The notes beneath the pieces are model-generated. The model was not told where the DNA came from. It searched no databases and worked only from the letters and a program-made list of their open reading frames with translations. Of a DNA stretch of 64,000 nucleotides, positions 1 to 8,840 are shown piece by piece; within the stretch, counting starts at the first letter, position 1; each line of letters starts with the position of its first letter. The stretch comes from an uncultured Christensenellaceae bacterium (GTDB lineage: Bacteria > Bacillota > Clostridia > Christensenellales > UBA3700): contig CALWHF010000001.1 of NCBI GenBank assembly GCA_944380305.1, forward strand, positions 1-64,000, given 5' to 3'. Made by a program: the position numbers and the translations under genes.

Positions 1-30
1 CTTCTTTTGCTTTTGCCCTTTTTTTGCCAT
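1..30 (-). CDS. IS3-family transposase OrfA, first 10 codons only (partial)
   Basis: An ATG at 30 on the minus strand is preceded by GGAGG (41-45, minus strand), about 10 nt upstream, and opens a frame reading MAKKGQKQKK to the window edge. The start resembles IS150-group OrfA proteins (M-[ASK]-[KR]-K-G-Q-K-x), which carry the helix-turn-helix that recognises the element ends. Only the basic N-terminus is visible, so the identification rests mainly on the adjacent terminal repeat. Confidence 0.55.
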   Translation of the reverse strand, partial: MAKKGQKQKK

Positions 31-36
31 AAAATA

Positions 37-70
37 TGCACCTCCAAAAGTGTCTAACTTTTGGGGTGCA
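37..70 (-). promoter_or_regulatory. Inverted repeat that would hide the transposase Shine-Dalgarno
   Basis: On the minus strand TGCACCCCAAAAGT (70 to 57) and ACTTTTGGAGGTGCA (51 to 37) are complementary apart from one bulged base, with a 5 nt loop. The 3' arm contains the GGAGG of OrfA. A transcript entering from outside the element would fold and bury the ribosome site. One starting inside the terminal repeat would not. Comparable protection is known for IS10 and IS50; here it is inferred. Confidence 0.5.
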
Positions 71-141
71 CATCAAAGCCGCGAGGGTTTTTTTATTTGT
101 GTTTCCTGTCTTTGTTCCAAACGAAAAGGCATCAAAGCAAA

Positions 142-164
142 ACGGACGTCTTTCCGCCGTCCGT
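142..164 (-). terminator. Terminator-like hairpin at the end of the glycogen operon
   Basis: A 7 bp perfect stem (ACGGACG / CGTCCGT) with a 9 nt loop begins 2 nt after the GH13 stop codon. On the minus strand it is followed by TTTGCTTTG, a modest U-rich tail. Confidence 0.55.
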
Positions 165-166
165 CG

Positions 167-1993
167 TCATTCTTTTGCGGTGCTTTCGAAAATCAGCACT
201 CCGTTGTTTGCGAGTTTACTGCCCTGCCCTACAATCTCTCCCGTAAGCAGATCTTTTACGTCCGCCTTTATGTTCAGCGGTTTTGCCGCTCCAGAAGTAT
301 TTGCGACCACGGTTATCTTGCGTCCTTTTGCCCTGCGTTCGAGATATACGACACCGCCCGACTCGTAGAGATTCGTGCTGCCCGTAACATGACTTCTGTA
401 CTTTTTGCGCAAAGCTCCCAGCTTTCTGTAATGCTCGAGAAGTTCCGTGTCCTGAGAAGCCCAGTTCATGGGTCTTCTGCAAAGAGGATCTTCGTATCCC
501 TGCATTCCGCACTCGTCTCCGTAATATACCGAAGGGATGCCCGGCAGGAAGAATTGCAGGACGGATGCGATTTTCAATCTCGCTTTAGCGATCGCAAGAA
601 CGTCTCCTTCGAGCACCACCTGTGCTCTGCCGAACTTGTCCAGCCCGCTTATATTGTAGTCGCTCAGTCTGTTGAGCACTCTGACCGTATCGTGCGAACC
701 GACCAGCGTCATAGTACAATCGAGCGACTTTTTGGGATAATTTTCTATGATCGTCTTTATGGACTCTACGAAAGCACGCGGTCTGCCGCCTCTCGCATAG
801 TTTATTATCGCGTCCTTGAACGGATAATTCATGACGCCGTCCAGCTCTTTGCCGAGAAGATAGTGTCTCCTCTTGGAATAACTTATCTTGTTTGATGCGT
901 CTTCCCAGACCTCGCCTATTATCATTTTCTTTTCGCTGACCGACTTGACCGCAGTGCGGATCTGTTCTACGAACTCTTCGGGCAATTCGTCCACGACGTC
1001 GAGTCTCCACGCTCCGACGCCCATTCTCGACCATTTGTCTATGACGCCGTCCTTGCCTAAGATAAGTTTGCGGTATCCTTCCGCTTTCTTGTTGACGGTA
1101 GGACATACGGTAACGCCCCACCAGCAGCGGTAATTGTCGGGATAGTCGATAAAATCGTACCACTTATAATACGGCGACTGCTTCGACTGGTACGCGCCGA
1201 GGCTGTCGTAACTTCCGAATTTGTTGAAATAAAGGCTGTCCGCTCCTGTATGGTTGAACACGCCGTCGAGCATTATGTATATGCCCTTTCTCTTCGCCTT
1301 GTCTACAAGCTCCTTGAATTTTTCCTCGTTGCCGAGAAGGGGGTCCAGTTGCAGATAATCGCCCGTATCGTAGCGGTGATTCGACGAGGATCTGAATATC
1401 GGCGACAGATAGATTATCGTGACGCCGAGAGACTTCAGATAGGGCAATTTGTCGATTATGCCCTGAAAATTGCCGCCGTAAAAGTCGTTTGCGCGATAAA
1501 CGCCGTCCGCGTCTTTGAGCGTCAGAGGCTCGTCCCAGTTTTTATATACGGAGTGAGTCGAAGTGTCGACGCCGCTGTCGATGCCTTTGCAGAATCTGTC
1601 TGCGAAAATATGGTAAATGACGCCGCCTTTGAAACGCGCGGGCGTCTCGTAATCTTTTGAATAAACCGTCAGCTGAAAGTCGCTTTTCGTGCGAGGGTTG
1701 ACGTATTCGGATATTCCCTCTTCGCTGTAAATTTCGAATTTATACCAGTAAAGTCCCGCCCTGGGAGCGGTGATCCTGATCCCGAACTTGCTCGTGGTCG
1801 CGTCCGATTTGCCCAGATATTCGAGCGGATAACGGTACAAACGACCCGTAGCGTCGTGGGTCAACGCGAGGACGACGCAGTTTATGAAAACGCCGTCCTG
1901 CGCATATGTGTAAAAATCGAGTTTGGAGCCCTCTTTGACTGCGCCGAAAGGGCGTTTGCAGTCCTTCGAGCGGCTGTCAAAATAGAATTGCAT
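167..1993 (-). CDS. GH13 alpha-amylase-family glucanohydrolase (neopullulanase/cyclomaltodextrinase-like)
   Basis: A 608 aa enzyme that probably hydrolyses alpha-glucosidic bonds in malto-oligosaccharides released from glycogen. Residues 1-110 form an N-terminal beta domain like those of neopullulanases. The barrel starts at VIYHIFADRF (125-134). The four conserved GH13 regions are visible: DGVFNH (243-248), GAWRLDVVDE with nucleophile D332, IIGEVW with acid/base E361, and GSHDT with D435. There is no signal peptide, so it acts in the cytoplasm. Its ATG overlaps the glgP stop by one base (TAATG), which implies translational coupling, and it closes the glg operon. It could equally be called a debranching-type or maltogenic amylase; exact specificity cannot be read from the sequence. 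Confidence 0.87.
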   Translation of the reverse strand: MQFYFDSRSKDCKRPFGAVKEGSKLDFYTYAQDGVFINCVVLALTHDATGRLYRYPLEYLGKSDATTSKFGIRITAPRAGLYWYKFEIYSEEGISEYVNPRTKSDFQLTVYSKDYETPARFKGGVIYHIFADRFCKGIDSGVDTSTHSVYKNWDEPLTLKDADGVYRANDFYGGNFQGIIDKLPYLKSLGVTIIYLSPIFRSSSNHRYDTGDYLQLDPLLGNEEKFKELVDKAKRKGIYIMLDGVFNHTGADSLYFNKFGSYDSLGAYQSKQSPYYKWYDFIDYPDNYRCWWGVTVCPTVNKKAEGYRKLILGKDGVIDKWSRMGVGAWRLDVVDELPEEFVEQIRTAVKSVSEKKMIIGEVWEDASNKISYSKRRHYLLGKELDGVMNYPFKDAIINYARGGRPRAFVESIKTIIENYPKKSLDCTMTLVGSHDTVRVLNRLSDYNISGLDKFGRAQVVLEGDVLAIAKARLKIASVLQFFLPGIPSVYYGDECGMQGYEDPLCRRPMNWASQDTELLEHYRKLGALRKKYRSHVTGSTNLYESGGVVYLERRAKGRKITVVANTSGAAKPLNIKADVKDLLTGEIVGQGSKLANNGVLIFESTAKE

Positions 1994-4449
1994 TATTTGC
2001 CGCTTTTCGCTGTCGTCTTGCTTTCCTTAACGGGTTTGAGGTTCCATATTCTGGTAGCGTACTCCTTGACGCTTCTGTCGGACGAGAAGAATCCCGCGTT
2101 TGCGGTGTTCATAAGAGACATTCTTCCCCATCTCTCCCTGTCGCTGTACGCCTTGTCGAGTCTGTCGTGCGCGTCGCAGTAGGACTGGAAGTCGGCAAGC
2201 ACCTTGTAGTGGTCCGCGTTGCCGCCGCCGCCCACGGTCAGGCTGTCGGCTATCTCGTCGAAGTTGACGCCCGCGATACCGCCGCGGAGACCATCGATGA
2301 CCGCCTTTATGCGCGCATTGTTGTTGTAGTATCTGGTAGGCTCGTAACCGTTCCTGCACAGCTCTTCGATCTCGCTTGCGAGCAGACCGAATATGAAGAT
2401 GTTTTCGTCTCCTACTCTCTCGTGTATCTCGATGTTCGCGCCGTCCATCGTACCGATGGTGACCGCGCCGTTTATCATGAACTTCATGTTGCCGGTACCG
2501 GACGCCTCTTTACCCGCTATCGAGATCTGTTCCGACACGTCGGATGCAGGCATGATCTTCTCTGCGAGCGTAACGCGGTAGTTCTCGAGGAATATGACCT
2601 TTATCTTGTCGTTCACCTGAGGATCGTTGTTGATCAGGTTGCCGAGCGAATATATCAGGCGGATTATCTGTTTCGCCATATAATAGCTGGATGCCGCCTT
2701 CGCGCCGAATATGAACGTCCTCGGGTTCATCTGAATGCCGGGGTTGTTCTTGATCGTGTAGTACAGATCGAGGATATGCAGCGCGTTGAGGAGCTGTCTC
2801 TTATACTCGTGCAATCTCTTGACCTGGACGTCGAAGATAGAATCGGGATCTATAGAAACGCCCGTCGTCTCTTTGACGAAGTTGGAGAAATCGACCTTGT
2901 TCTCGCGCTTGATCTGCAACCACTTGTCGAGCACGTCTCTCTTTCCCTTGAACTGCTCGAGCTTCTTGAGCTGATCCGCATCCTTCAGGAAGGAATCGCC
3001 TATAAGCTCGGTGATGTACGCCGAAAGCCTCGGGTTCGCCTGGCACAGCCATCTGCGGTAGGTGATACCGTTGGTGACGTTGGTGAATACGGTCGGGTTC
3101 ATCTTGTAATAGTCGTTGAACACGTCGTTTTTGAGGATCTCGCTGTGCAGCTCCGAAACGCCGTTGACGGTATGCGACGCAGCTAAGCAGAGGTTTGCCA
3201 TCTTGATCTGGTTGTGAGAAAGTATAGCGTTGTACGCGACCTTGTTCCAGTCGTTGGGATAGAACTCCCACAGCTTGTTGCAGAATCTCTGATTGATCTC
3301 GCCGATGATCTGATAGATACGCGGAAGGAGCTGTCTGAACAGGTTTTCGGGCCACTTCTCGAGAGCTTCCGCCATGACTGTATGGTTGGTGTACGAAATG
3401 GTACGCGTGACAATATCCCACGCCTTTTCCCACGAATAGCCGTACTCGTCGAGGAGCAGACGCATAAGTTCGGGAATACACAGAGTCGGGTGCGTATCGT
3501 TGATGTGGATCGCGACTTTGTCGGGCAGCGAATCCAGCGTGCCGTAGTCTCTGAGATGAGTCTTGAAAATGGACTGAATAGACGCCGAAACGAAGAAATA
3601 CTGCTGTTTGAGTCTCAGCATCTTACCTTCGGTGTGGTGGTCTGCGGGATAAAGCACCTTTGTGATGCTCTCAGCGAGAGCCTTGTTCTCGAGCGACTTG
3701 ACGTATTCGCCCTGAGCGAACAGCTGCATATCGAAATCTACGGGAGCTTTAGCCGTCCACAGGCGCAGTTTGTTGACCGCGTCCACGTTGTAGCCGCTTA
3801 TATTCATATCGTACGGCACCGCCTGAATGGTGTCGCAGTCATGATAATCGATGTAGAGTCTGCCGTTGTCCCAGCGTTGGCTTACGCTGCCGCCGAATCT
3901 GACTTCAAAAGTGTCCTCCACTCTCGGAGAGAGCCATACGTCGCCCTCGTTGAGCCATTCGTCGGGCATTTCGAGCTGCCAGCCGTCGGAGATCTTCTGC
4001 TTGAAAATGCCGTAATCATATCTGATCGAGAAACCGCTCGCAACGTAATTGAGGTTGGTCAGCGATTCCATATACGCCGCGGCAAGTCTGCCGAGGCCGC
4101 CGTTGCCGAGACCGGCATCCGGCTCGATCGCATACAGATCGTTCATATTGAAACCGTAATGTTCTACCGCTTTGGTGAACACGTCTGTCATGCCCAGATT
4201 GAAAAGATGGTTTTTGAGCGATCTTCCGAGCAAAAATTCCATCGACATATAATAGACCTGCTTGGTCTTCTGTTCTTTTCTTCTTCTTTTGAAGTCCAGT
4301 CTTTTTTCGGTCAATATATCTCTTACCGTCATACATACTGCGCGGTAAGCCTGCGCGGGACTCGCGTCCGCGAGCGGTTTGCCGAAATAGGTCTGAGACT
4401 TCATTTCTAAAATCTCTTCGATTCTCTTGGTATTGAGTTTTTGTTCCAT
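1993..4449 (-). CDS. glgP: Glycogen/alpha-glucan phosphorylase
   Basis: At 818 aa this is the usual length for GT35 phosphorylases, which release glucose-1-phosphate from glycogen ends using pyridoxal phosphate. The PLP lysine is K656 in GTGNMKFMING, and MDGANIEI follows it. N-terminal landmarks include YYMSMEFLLGRSL and DAGLGNGGLGRLAA. The start ATG has GGAGA about 6 nt upstream. A hairpin and a possible internal promoter lie between it and glgA, so it may be expressed partly on its own. Its stop overlaps the start of the GH13 gene. The C-terminus ends in a short Lys-rich tail (VKESKTTAKSGK), like other enzymes of this operon. Confidence 0.96.
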   Translation of the reverse strand: MEQKLNTKRIEEILEMKSQTYFGKPLADASPAQAYRAVCMTVRDILTEKRLDFKRRRKEQKTKQVYYMSMEFLLGRSLKNHLFNLGMTDVFTKAVEHYGFNMNDLYAIEPDAGLGNGGLGRLAAAYMESLTNLNYVASGFSIRYDYGIFKQKISDGWQLEMPDEWLNEGDVWLSPRVEDTFEVRFGGSVSQRWDNGRLYIDYHDCDTIQAVPYDMNISGYNVDAVNKLRLWTAKAPVDFDMQLFAQGEYVKSLENKALAESITKVLYPADHHTEGKMLRLKQQYFFVSASIQSIFKTHLRDYGTLDSLPDKVAIHINDTHPTLCIPELMRLLLDEYGYSWEKAWDIVTRTISYTNHTVMAEALEKWPENLFRQLLPRIYQIIGEINQRFCNKLWEFYPNDWNKVAYNAILSHNQIKMANLCLAASHTVNGVSELHSEILKNDVFNDYYKMNPTVFTNVTNGITYRRWLCQANPRLSAYITELIGDSFLKDADQLKKLEQFKGKRDVLDKWLQIKRENKVDFSNFVKETTGVSIDPDSIFDVQVKRLHEYKRQLLNALHILDLYYTIKNNPGIQMNPRTFIFGAKAASSYYMAKQIIRLIYSLGNLINNDPQVNDKIKVIFLENYRVTLAEKIMPASDVSEQISIAGKEASGTGNMKFMINGAVTIGTMDGANIEIHERVGDENIFIFGLLASEIEELCRNGYEPTRYYNNNARIKAVIDGLRGGIAGVNFDEIADSLTVGGGGNADHYKVLADFQSYCDAHDRLDKAYSDRERWGRMSLMNTANAGFFSSDRSVKEYATRIWNLKPVKESKTTAKSGK

Positions 4450-4473
4450 ATATTCTCCGTTAAAAAACTTTGT

Positions 4474-4501
4474 AAAGGCTTGTCATCCAAGACAAGCCTT
4501 T
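4474..4501 (-). terminator. Hairpin between glgA and glgP (terminator or attenuator)
   Basis: A perfect 11 bp stem (AAAGGCTTGTC / GACAAGCCTTT) with a 6 nt loop lies 73 nt after the glgA stop. On the minus strand it is followed by ACAAAG and then six T (4467 to 4462). It may end glgB-C-D-A transcripts or partly attenuate entry into glgP, whose Shine-Dalgarno follows directly. Confidence 0.6.
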
Positions 4502-4518
4502 ATTTATCTCACAAGTGT

Positions 4519-4524
4519 ATTATA
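4519..4524 (-). promoter_or_regulatory. Possible internal promoter (-10) ahead of glgP
   Basis: TATAAT reads on the minus strand at 4524-4519, with no good -35 at 16-18 bp. If used, transcription would start near 4512, so the 4474-4501 hairpin would form the 5' leader of a glgP-GH13 mRNA. Confidence 0.35.
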
Positions 4525-4574
4525 AACTAAATTTTGCCTTTTGTATAGCAATTGATACCTTTTGACGGCTTGTT

Positions 4575-6446
4575 TTACAGATTTTCGTACAGCGCGATAT
4601 ACTGCTTGCAGATGTTGTTCCAGGAGAAATCCTGACTCATCGCGTTCTGTACGAGCTGTTTCCAGTCGTCCTTGTAATCGTAGTACAATCCCACCGCTCT
4701 TTCGATCGCGTACAGCATGTCGTGCGCGTTGTACGAATAGAACGTGAAGCCCGTACCCTGCTTGGTCACTCCGTTATACGGCACTACGGTATCCTTGAGA
4801 CCGCCCGTCTCTCTGACGACGGGGATCGTGCCGTATCTCATCGAGATCATCTGGCTGAGTCCGCACGGCTCGAATTTGCTGGGCATCAGGAAAATATCCG
4901 CGCCCGCGTAGATCTTGCTCGCGAGATCGCCCGAGAAACCGAGCACAGCGCGCAGTTTGTCGGGGAAACGCTTTTGCATGTCCTTGAGCAGGGATTCGTA
5001 CTTCCAGTCGCCGCTGCCGAGCACCACCATCTGAATGCCCTTGGAAAGTATCTCCTCGAATACGTTTGCGATCAGCTCCATACCCTTCTGTTCGGTGAGA
5101 CGGGTGACCATGCCAATGATCGGCACGTTGGGATTCTGGTCGAGATTGAGCATCTGCTGGAGTCCCTTCTTGTTTGCAGCCTTGTCCGCGACGGTATTCT
5201 TGTCGTAGTTCTTGAAAAGTGCCTTGTCGGTCGCGGGATCGTTGGTCTCGACGTCTATGCCGTTTATGATACCGCACAGCTTGTATTTTCTCGCGCCCAG
5301 GATGTCCTGCAAGCCGAAACTGTAATAGCTGTTGAGTATCTCGTTGGCATAGGTCGGCGACACGGTCGTGACCTTGTTTGAACATTCGATCGCGCCCTTC
5401 ATGAAATTGACGCAGTTCTGATACTGGACGAGCGACTTCTTGTCCGCGGGCAGTCCCAGTATGTCGTCGCATATCTCGTTGCCGTACTTGCCCTGGAACT
5501 GAATGTTGTGTATCGTGAACACGGTACGCGCGTTCTTGCAGTTGGGCGAATTGCGGTAATACACGTCGAGATATACGGGAGTCAGACCGGTATGCCAGTC
5601 GTGGCAATGTATGATGTCGGGCGTAAAGTCCATGATCGGCAACGCCTCGAGCGCGGCTTTGGAGAAGAATGCGAATCTCTCCGCGTCGTCGTAGTGTCCG
5701 TAAATGCCGTTCCTCTTGAAATAATATTCGTTGTCGAGGAAATAATAGGTCACGCCGTCGTATTTCTGAGTGAATACGCCGCAATACTGGTATCTCCATG
5801 CCAGCGAGACGTAGCAGCAACCGAGATACTGCATCGTCGTCCTGAACTTGTCAGGGATATTAAAGTAAAGAGGCATGACCACTCTGACGTCGTAGTCCTC
5901 TTTGAGCAGTGCCTTGGGAAGAGCCGCCGCAACGTCTCCGAGGCCGCCCGTCTTGACGTACGGCAGAGCCTCTGCCGCGACGAACAGAACCTTTTTCCTG
6001 TATTTCTTTTCAACGGGCTTCGGATCGATCTTTACGACCTCGGTCTTCTTGTCGATCTTTTCTTCAGCCGCTTTGACGACCTTTTCCGCCTTTTGCGCGA
6101 TCTCGGTCTTCTCAGCCTTCTCGGCGATCTTTTCGGCCTTCTTTGCCATTTTTTCGACGGCATCTTCGACTTTTGCTGCTGTCTCCTTGACCGCCTCTTT
6201 CGCCTTTTCGACCGTCTCGTTCTTTTTGGCGGGCTTCTTTGCCGCTTTCTTTACCGCGGGAGCGATCTTCTCTTCCGCTTTGGCGACGACCTTTTCGATC
6301 TCTTTCTGAGCCTTTTCAGCCACGGCGACCGCCTTCGCCTTCTGTTCCGCCGCCTTGACGACGGGTTTCTTCTCGCTCTTTACGGGAGCTGCGGGTTTCT
6401 TTTCTTCGATTGCCGCGGGCTTTTGAGTCTGAGCTTTCTTTGCCAT
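4575..6446 (-). CDS. glgA: Glycogen synthase (ADP-glucose) with a 150-residue Lys/Ala-rich N-terminal extension
   Basis: The 623 aa protein has its GT5 synthase domain at about 151-623. It opens KKVLFVAAEALPYVKTGGLGD, where KTGGLGD is the ADP-glucose-binding signature, and has EPCGLSQM and ETGGLKDT near the C-terminus. It transfers glucose from ADP-glucose to glycogen. Bacterial GlgA normally starts at the KV(L)F strand and is about 470-490 aa, so residues 1-150 are extra. They are almost entirely K, A, E, V and P, with repeats such as KAEKIAEKAEK, and resemble a histone-H1-like tail or a charged single helix. The ATG has AGGAGAG upstream, 19 nt after glgD, so the extension is part of the gene. 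The tail's function is unknown. Confidence 0.95.
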   Translation of the reverse strand: MAKKAQTQKPAAIEEKKPAAPVKSEKKPVVKAAEQKAKAVAVAEKAQKEIEKVVAKAEEKIAPAVKKAAKKPAKKNETVEKAKEAVKETAAKVEDAVEKMAKKAEKIAEKAEKTEIAQKAEKVVKAAEEKIDKKTEVVKIDPKPVEKKYRKKVLFVAAEALPYVKTGGLGDVAAALPKALLKEDYDVRVVMPLYFNIPDKFRTTMQYLGCCYVSLAWRYQYCGVFTQKYDGVTYYFLDNEYYFKRNGIYGHYDDAERFAFFSKAALEALPIMDFTPDIIHCHDWHTGLTPVYLDVYYRNSPNCKNARTVFTIHNIQFQGKYGNEICDDILGLPADKKSLVQYQNCVNFMKGAIECSNKVTTVSPTYANEILNSYYSFGLQDILGARKYKLCGIINGIDVETNDPATDKALFKNYDKNTVADKAANKKGLQQMLNLDQNPNVPIIGMVTRLTEQKGMELIANVFEEILSKGIQMVVLGSGDWKYESLLKDMQKRFPDKLRAVLGFSGDLASKIYAGADIFLMPSKFEPCGLSQMISMRYGTIPVVRETGGLKDTVVPYNGVTKQGTGFTFYSYNAHDMLYAIERAVGLYYDYKDDWKQLVQNAMSQDFSWNNICKQYIALYENL

Positions 6447-6465
6447 TATTCTCTCTCCTGTAATA

Positions 6466-7581
6466 TCATACTACTTTGTTCTTGACGATGACGACAGGGT
6501 AATTCTGCGAGCCGCTTATCGTCTTGTCTTCGGTAACGGTCACGTCTTTGTCCGTTATCGTATATTTTAGTTCGGAATACTTCATGATATGACCGTTTTC
6601 CATAACTATCGAATTGGAGATCACCGCGCCTTCGTCTACAACGACGCCACGGAACAGGATGCTGTTTTCCACTTTTCCCGCAATGTCGCAACCGTCGGCG
6701 ATCAGTGAGTTCTTGACTTCCGCGCCTTCTCTGTACAGGGTCGGGACGGAGTCTTTGACCTTTGTGAATATCTTGCCGCAGCGGTAGAACAGATCGTTTC
6801 TTATCGCAGGCTCGAGTATCCTCATGCTCTCGGTGTAATACGACTTTACGTCGTCGATTATCGCCGCGTAGCCGTCAACGTGATAGCTGTATATCGACAG
6901 CGAATCCACTTTCTGCTGAATAATGTTCTTTTCGAAATCGAGATTGCCTCTCTCGTACGAATCGGTGATCAGCGACATCAGCAGGGTTTTCTTGATGAGG
7001 TAGATATTGAGCCCCACTTCTGCCTGCTCGTCCGAATTGTTTGCAGTAAGCCTGACTCCCGTGACCTTGCCCGTGAAGTCCTTGTCCACGAGGACTCTCT
7101 TCGAAGAAGTCGGATGCGAAGTGTAGGTCAGCATCGTGATGTCTGCGCCGTTGTTGACGTGTTCGTTGTACACATCCTCGAAATCTATGTTCGCGGCGAT
7201 GTTGCTGTTTGTGATCACGACGTATTCCTCGCTCGCCCTCTCCATATAGTCTAGTATGCCGTAAAGAGCCTCTATCTTGCCCTTAAACATACTGCGCGAC
7301 GTATTGGACGCATACGGCGGGAATACCGCGAGACCGCTGTTCTTGCGGTTGAGGTCCCAGTCACGACCCATTCTGAGATGATCCATCAGGGACGAATAGT
7401 TGCTTCTCGTAACGATACCTATAGTCGTGATATTGCTGTTGACGAGGTTTGACAGCGTGAAGTCGATAAAACGGTATCTGCCGCAGAACGGGAGCGATGC
7501 CGTCGTTCTGTGTATCGTGAGCTCGTTGAGTTTTGTTTCGTTATCGCTTGCGAAAACTATGCTCATTATCAGATTATTCAT
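6466..7581 (-). CDS. glgD: ADP-glucose pyrophosphorylase, GlgD subunit
   Basis: This 371 aa protein is a nucleotidyltransferase followed by a left-handed beta-helix. It shows the GlgD form of the family: the nucleotide-binding GGxGTRL loop of GlgC is absent (N-terminus MSIVFASDNETKLNELT), while CGRYRFIDFTLSN and the DWDLNRKNSGLAVFPPY segment remain. In Bacillota GlgD pairs with GlgC and modulates the heteromeric enzyme that makes ADP-glucose. It lies 17 nt after glgC, with GGGGAGG before its ATG. Loss of the catalytic loop suggests a mainly regulatory subunit, consistent with what is known for the family. Confidence 0.93.
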   Translation of the reverse strand: MNNLIMSIVFASDNETKLNELTIHRTTASLPFCGRYRFIDFTLSNLVNSNITTIGIVTRSNYSSLMDHLRMGRDWDLNRKNSGLAVFPPYASNTSRSMFKGKIEALYGILDYMERASEEYVVITNSNIAANIDFEDVYNEHVNNGADITMLTYTSHPTSSKRVLVDKDFTGKVTGVRLTANNSDEQAEVGLNIYLIKKTLLMSLITDSYERGNLDFEKNIIQQKVDSLSIYSYHVDGYAAIIDDVKSYYTESMRILEPAIRNDLFYRCGKIFTKVKDSVPTLYREGAEVKNSLIADGCDIAGKVENSILFRGVVVDEGAVISNSIVMENGHIMKYSELKYTITDKDVTVTEDKTISGSQNYPVVIVKNKVV

Positions 7582-7598
7582 ACTTGTCTTGCCTCCCC

Positions 7599-8792
7599 TT
7601 AATCAAACATTGCTTTTACGGGAACTATCTGACCCGCTTTTACGACCGCGCCAGGTCCGACGACGGTGATCTGCCATTCGCCCTTGACCATGCCCGTCTG
7701 CGTATCGCCGACCTTCGCGTTCTCTCCGATGACCGCTCCGTCGCCGACAATCGCGTATCTGACGACCGCGCCCGACTTGATGACCGCGCCCGGCATTATC
7801 GTGCTGTCCTCCACTATCGCGCCTTCCTCGATCTTGACGCAGGAGGAGATGACGCTGTTCCTGATCGTACCGTCGATCTCGCAACCTTCGGTGACGAGAG
7901 AATTGACGACGACCGCGTGATCGCCCATATAGTGAGGCGGCTCGGCGGCGTTTCTTGCGTATATCTTCCAACTGCTGTCGTCGAGACGCAGACCGCTCTT
8001 CTTGTCGAGGAGGTCCATATTCGCCTCCCACAGACTGGAGATCGTGCCGACGTCTTTCCAGTATCCGTCGAATCTGTAAGCGAACAGCTTTTGTCCGTCG
8101 TTGAGCATATTGGGGATTATATTCTTGCCGAAGTCGTTGCTGCTCTTCTCGTCAGCCTCGTCCTCGATCAGGTATTTCTTCAACTCTTTCCATGTGAAGA
8201 TGTATATGCCCATCGACGCGTTGGTGCTCTTGGGTTGCTTGGGTTTTTCTTCGAATTCGTATACCGAACCGTCGGGATTGGTGTTCATGATGCCGAATCT
8301 CGACGCCTCTTCTATGCTGACGTTGATGACCGCTATCGTGCACGCCGCGCCCTTCTTCTTGTGGAAATCGAGCATGTCCGAATAGTCCATCTTATATATA
8401 TGGTCGCCCGAAAGCACGAGGACGTATTCGGGAGAGAACTTGTCGATGAACTCTATATTCTGGAAAATGGCGTTCGCGGTGCCTTTATACCAGTCGGATT
8501 TCGCGCTCTTCATATAGGGCGGCAGAACGAATACGCCGCCGTTGAGTCTGTCGAGGTCCCACGGCTGACCGTTGCCGATATACTGGTTGAGAGCGAAAGG
8601 TCTGTACTGAGTCAGCACGCCTATCGTGTCAATGTTCGAATTGATGCAGTTTGAAAGCGGAAAATCGATGATCTTGTACTTACCGCCGAATGATACCGCC
8701 GGCTTTGCGAGATTCGCGGTCAGGCTGTAAAGTCTCGTACCCTGTCCGCCCGCCAGAAGCATGGCTACACACTCTTTTTTGTTGGAATACAT
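7599..8792 (-). CDS. glgC: Glucose-1-phosphate adenylyltransferase, catalytic subunit
   Basis: A 397 aa enzyme of the usual length that forms ADP-glucose from ATP and glucose-1-phosphate, the committed step of glycogen synthesis. The nucleotide loop AGGQGTRL is at 14-21, followed by [19 protein letters not shown]. The substrate and metal site [10 protein letters not shown] and a C-terminal hexapeptide beta-helix are present. The ATG follows GGAGGAG closely. It lies 48 nt after glgB and 17 nt before glgD, forming the usual clostridial glgB-C-D-A arrangement. Confidence 0.96.
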   Translation of the reverse strand: MYSNKKECVAMLLAGGQGTRLYSLTANLAKPAVSFGGKYKIIDFPLSNCINSNIDTIGVLTQYRPFALNQYIGNGQPWDLDRLNGGVFVLPPYMKSAKSDWYKGTANAIFQNIEFIDKFSPEYVLVLSGDHIYKMDYSDMLDFHKKKGAACTIAVINVSIEEASRFGIMNTNPDGSVYEFEEKPKQPKSTNASMGIYIFTWKELKKYLIEDEADEKSSNDFGKNIIPNMLNDGQKLFAYRFDGYWKDVGTISSLWEANMDLLDKKSGLRLDDSSWKIYARNAAEPPHYMGDHAVVVNSLVTEGCEIDGTIRNSVISSCVKIEEGAIVEDSTIMPGAVIKSGAVVRYAIVGDGAVIGENAKVGDTQTGMVKGEWQITVVGPGAVVKAGQIVPVKAMFD

Positions 8793-8840
8793 ATTCTCCT
8801 CCTCATCAATATGTTGCGGGAAACCCGCCGTATATTATTT

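Larger units (their letters stand above)
1..75 (-). mobile_element. End of an IS3-family (IS150-like) insertion sequence, cut by the window edge
   Basis: Positions 51-75 form a 25 bp terminal repeat that starts TG and ends CA, with the core CTAACTTTTGGGGTGCA. From memory this matches terminal repeats of IS3-family elements of the IS150 type in Bacillota. Reading leftward, the repeat is followed by GGAGG and an ATG opening MAKKGQKQKK, which resembles the OrfA N-terminus of such elements. The element therefore lies mostly left of position 1 and ends at 75. The other end and any target duplication are outside the window. It sits just downstream of the glycogen operon terminator and does not interrupt a visible gene. 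Confidence 0.7.
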
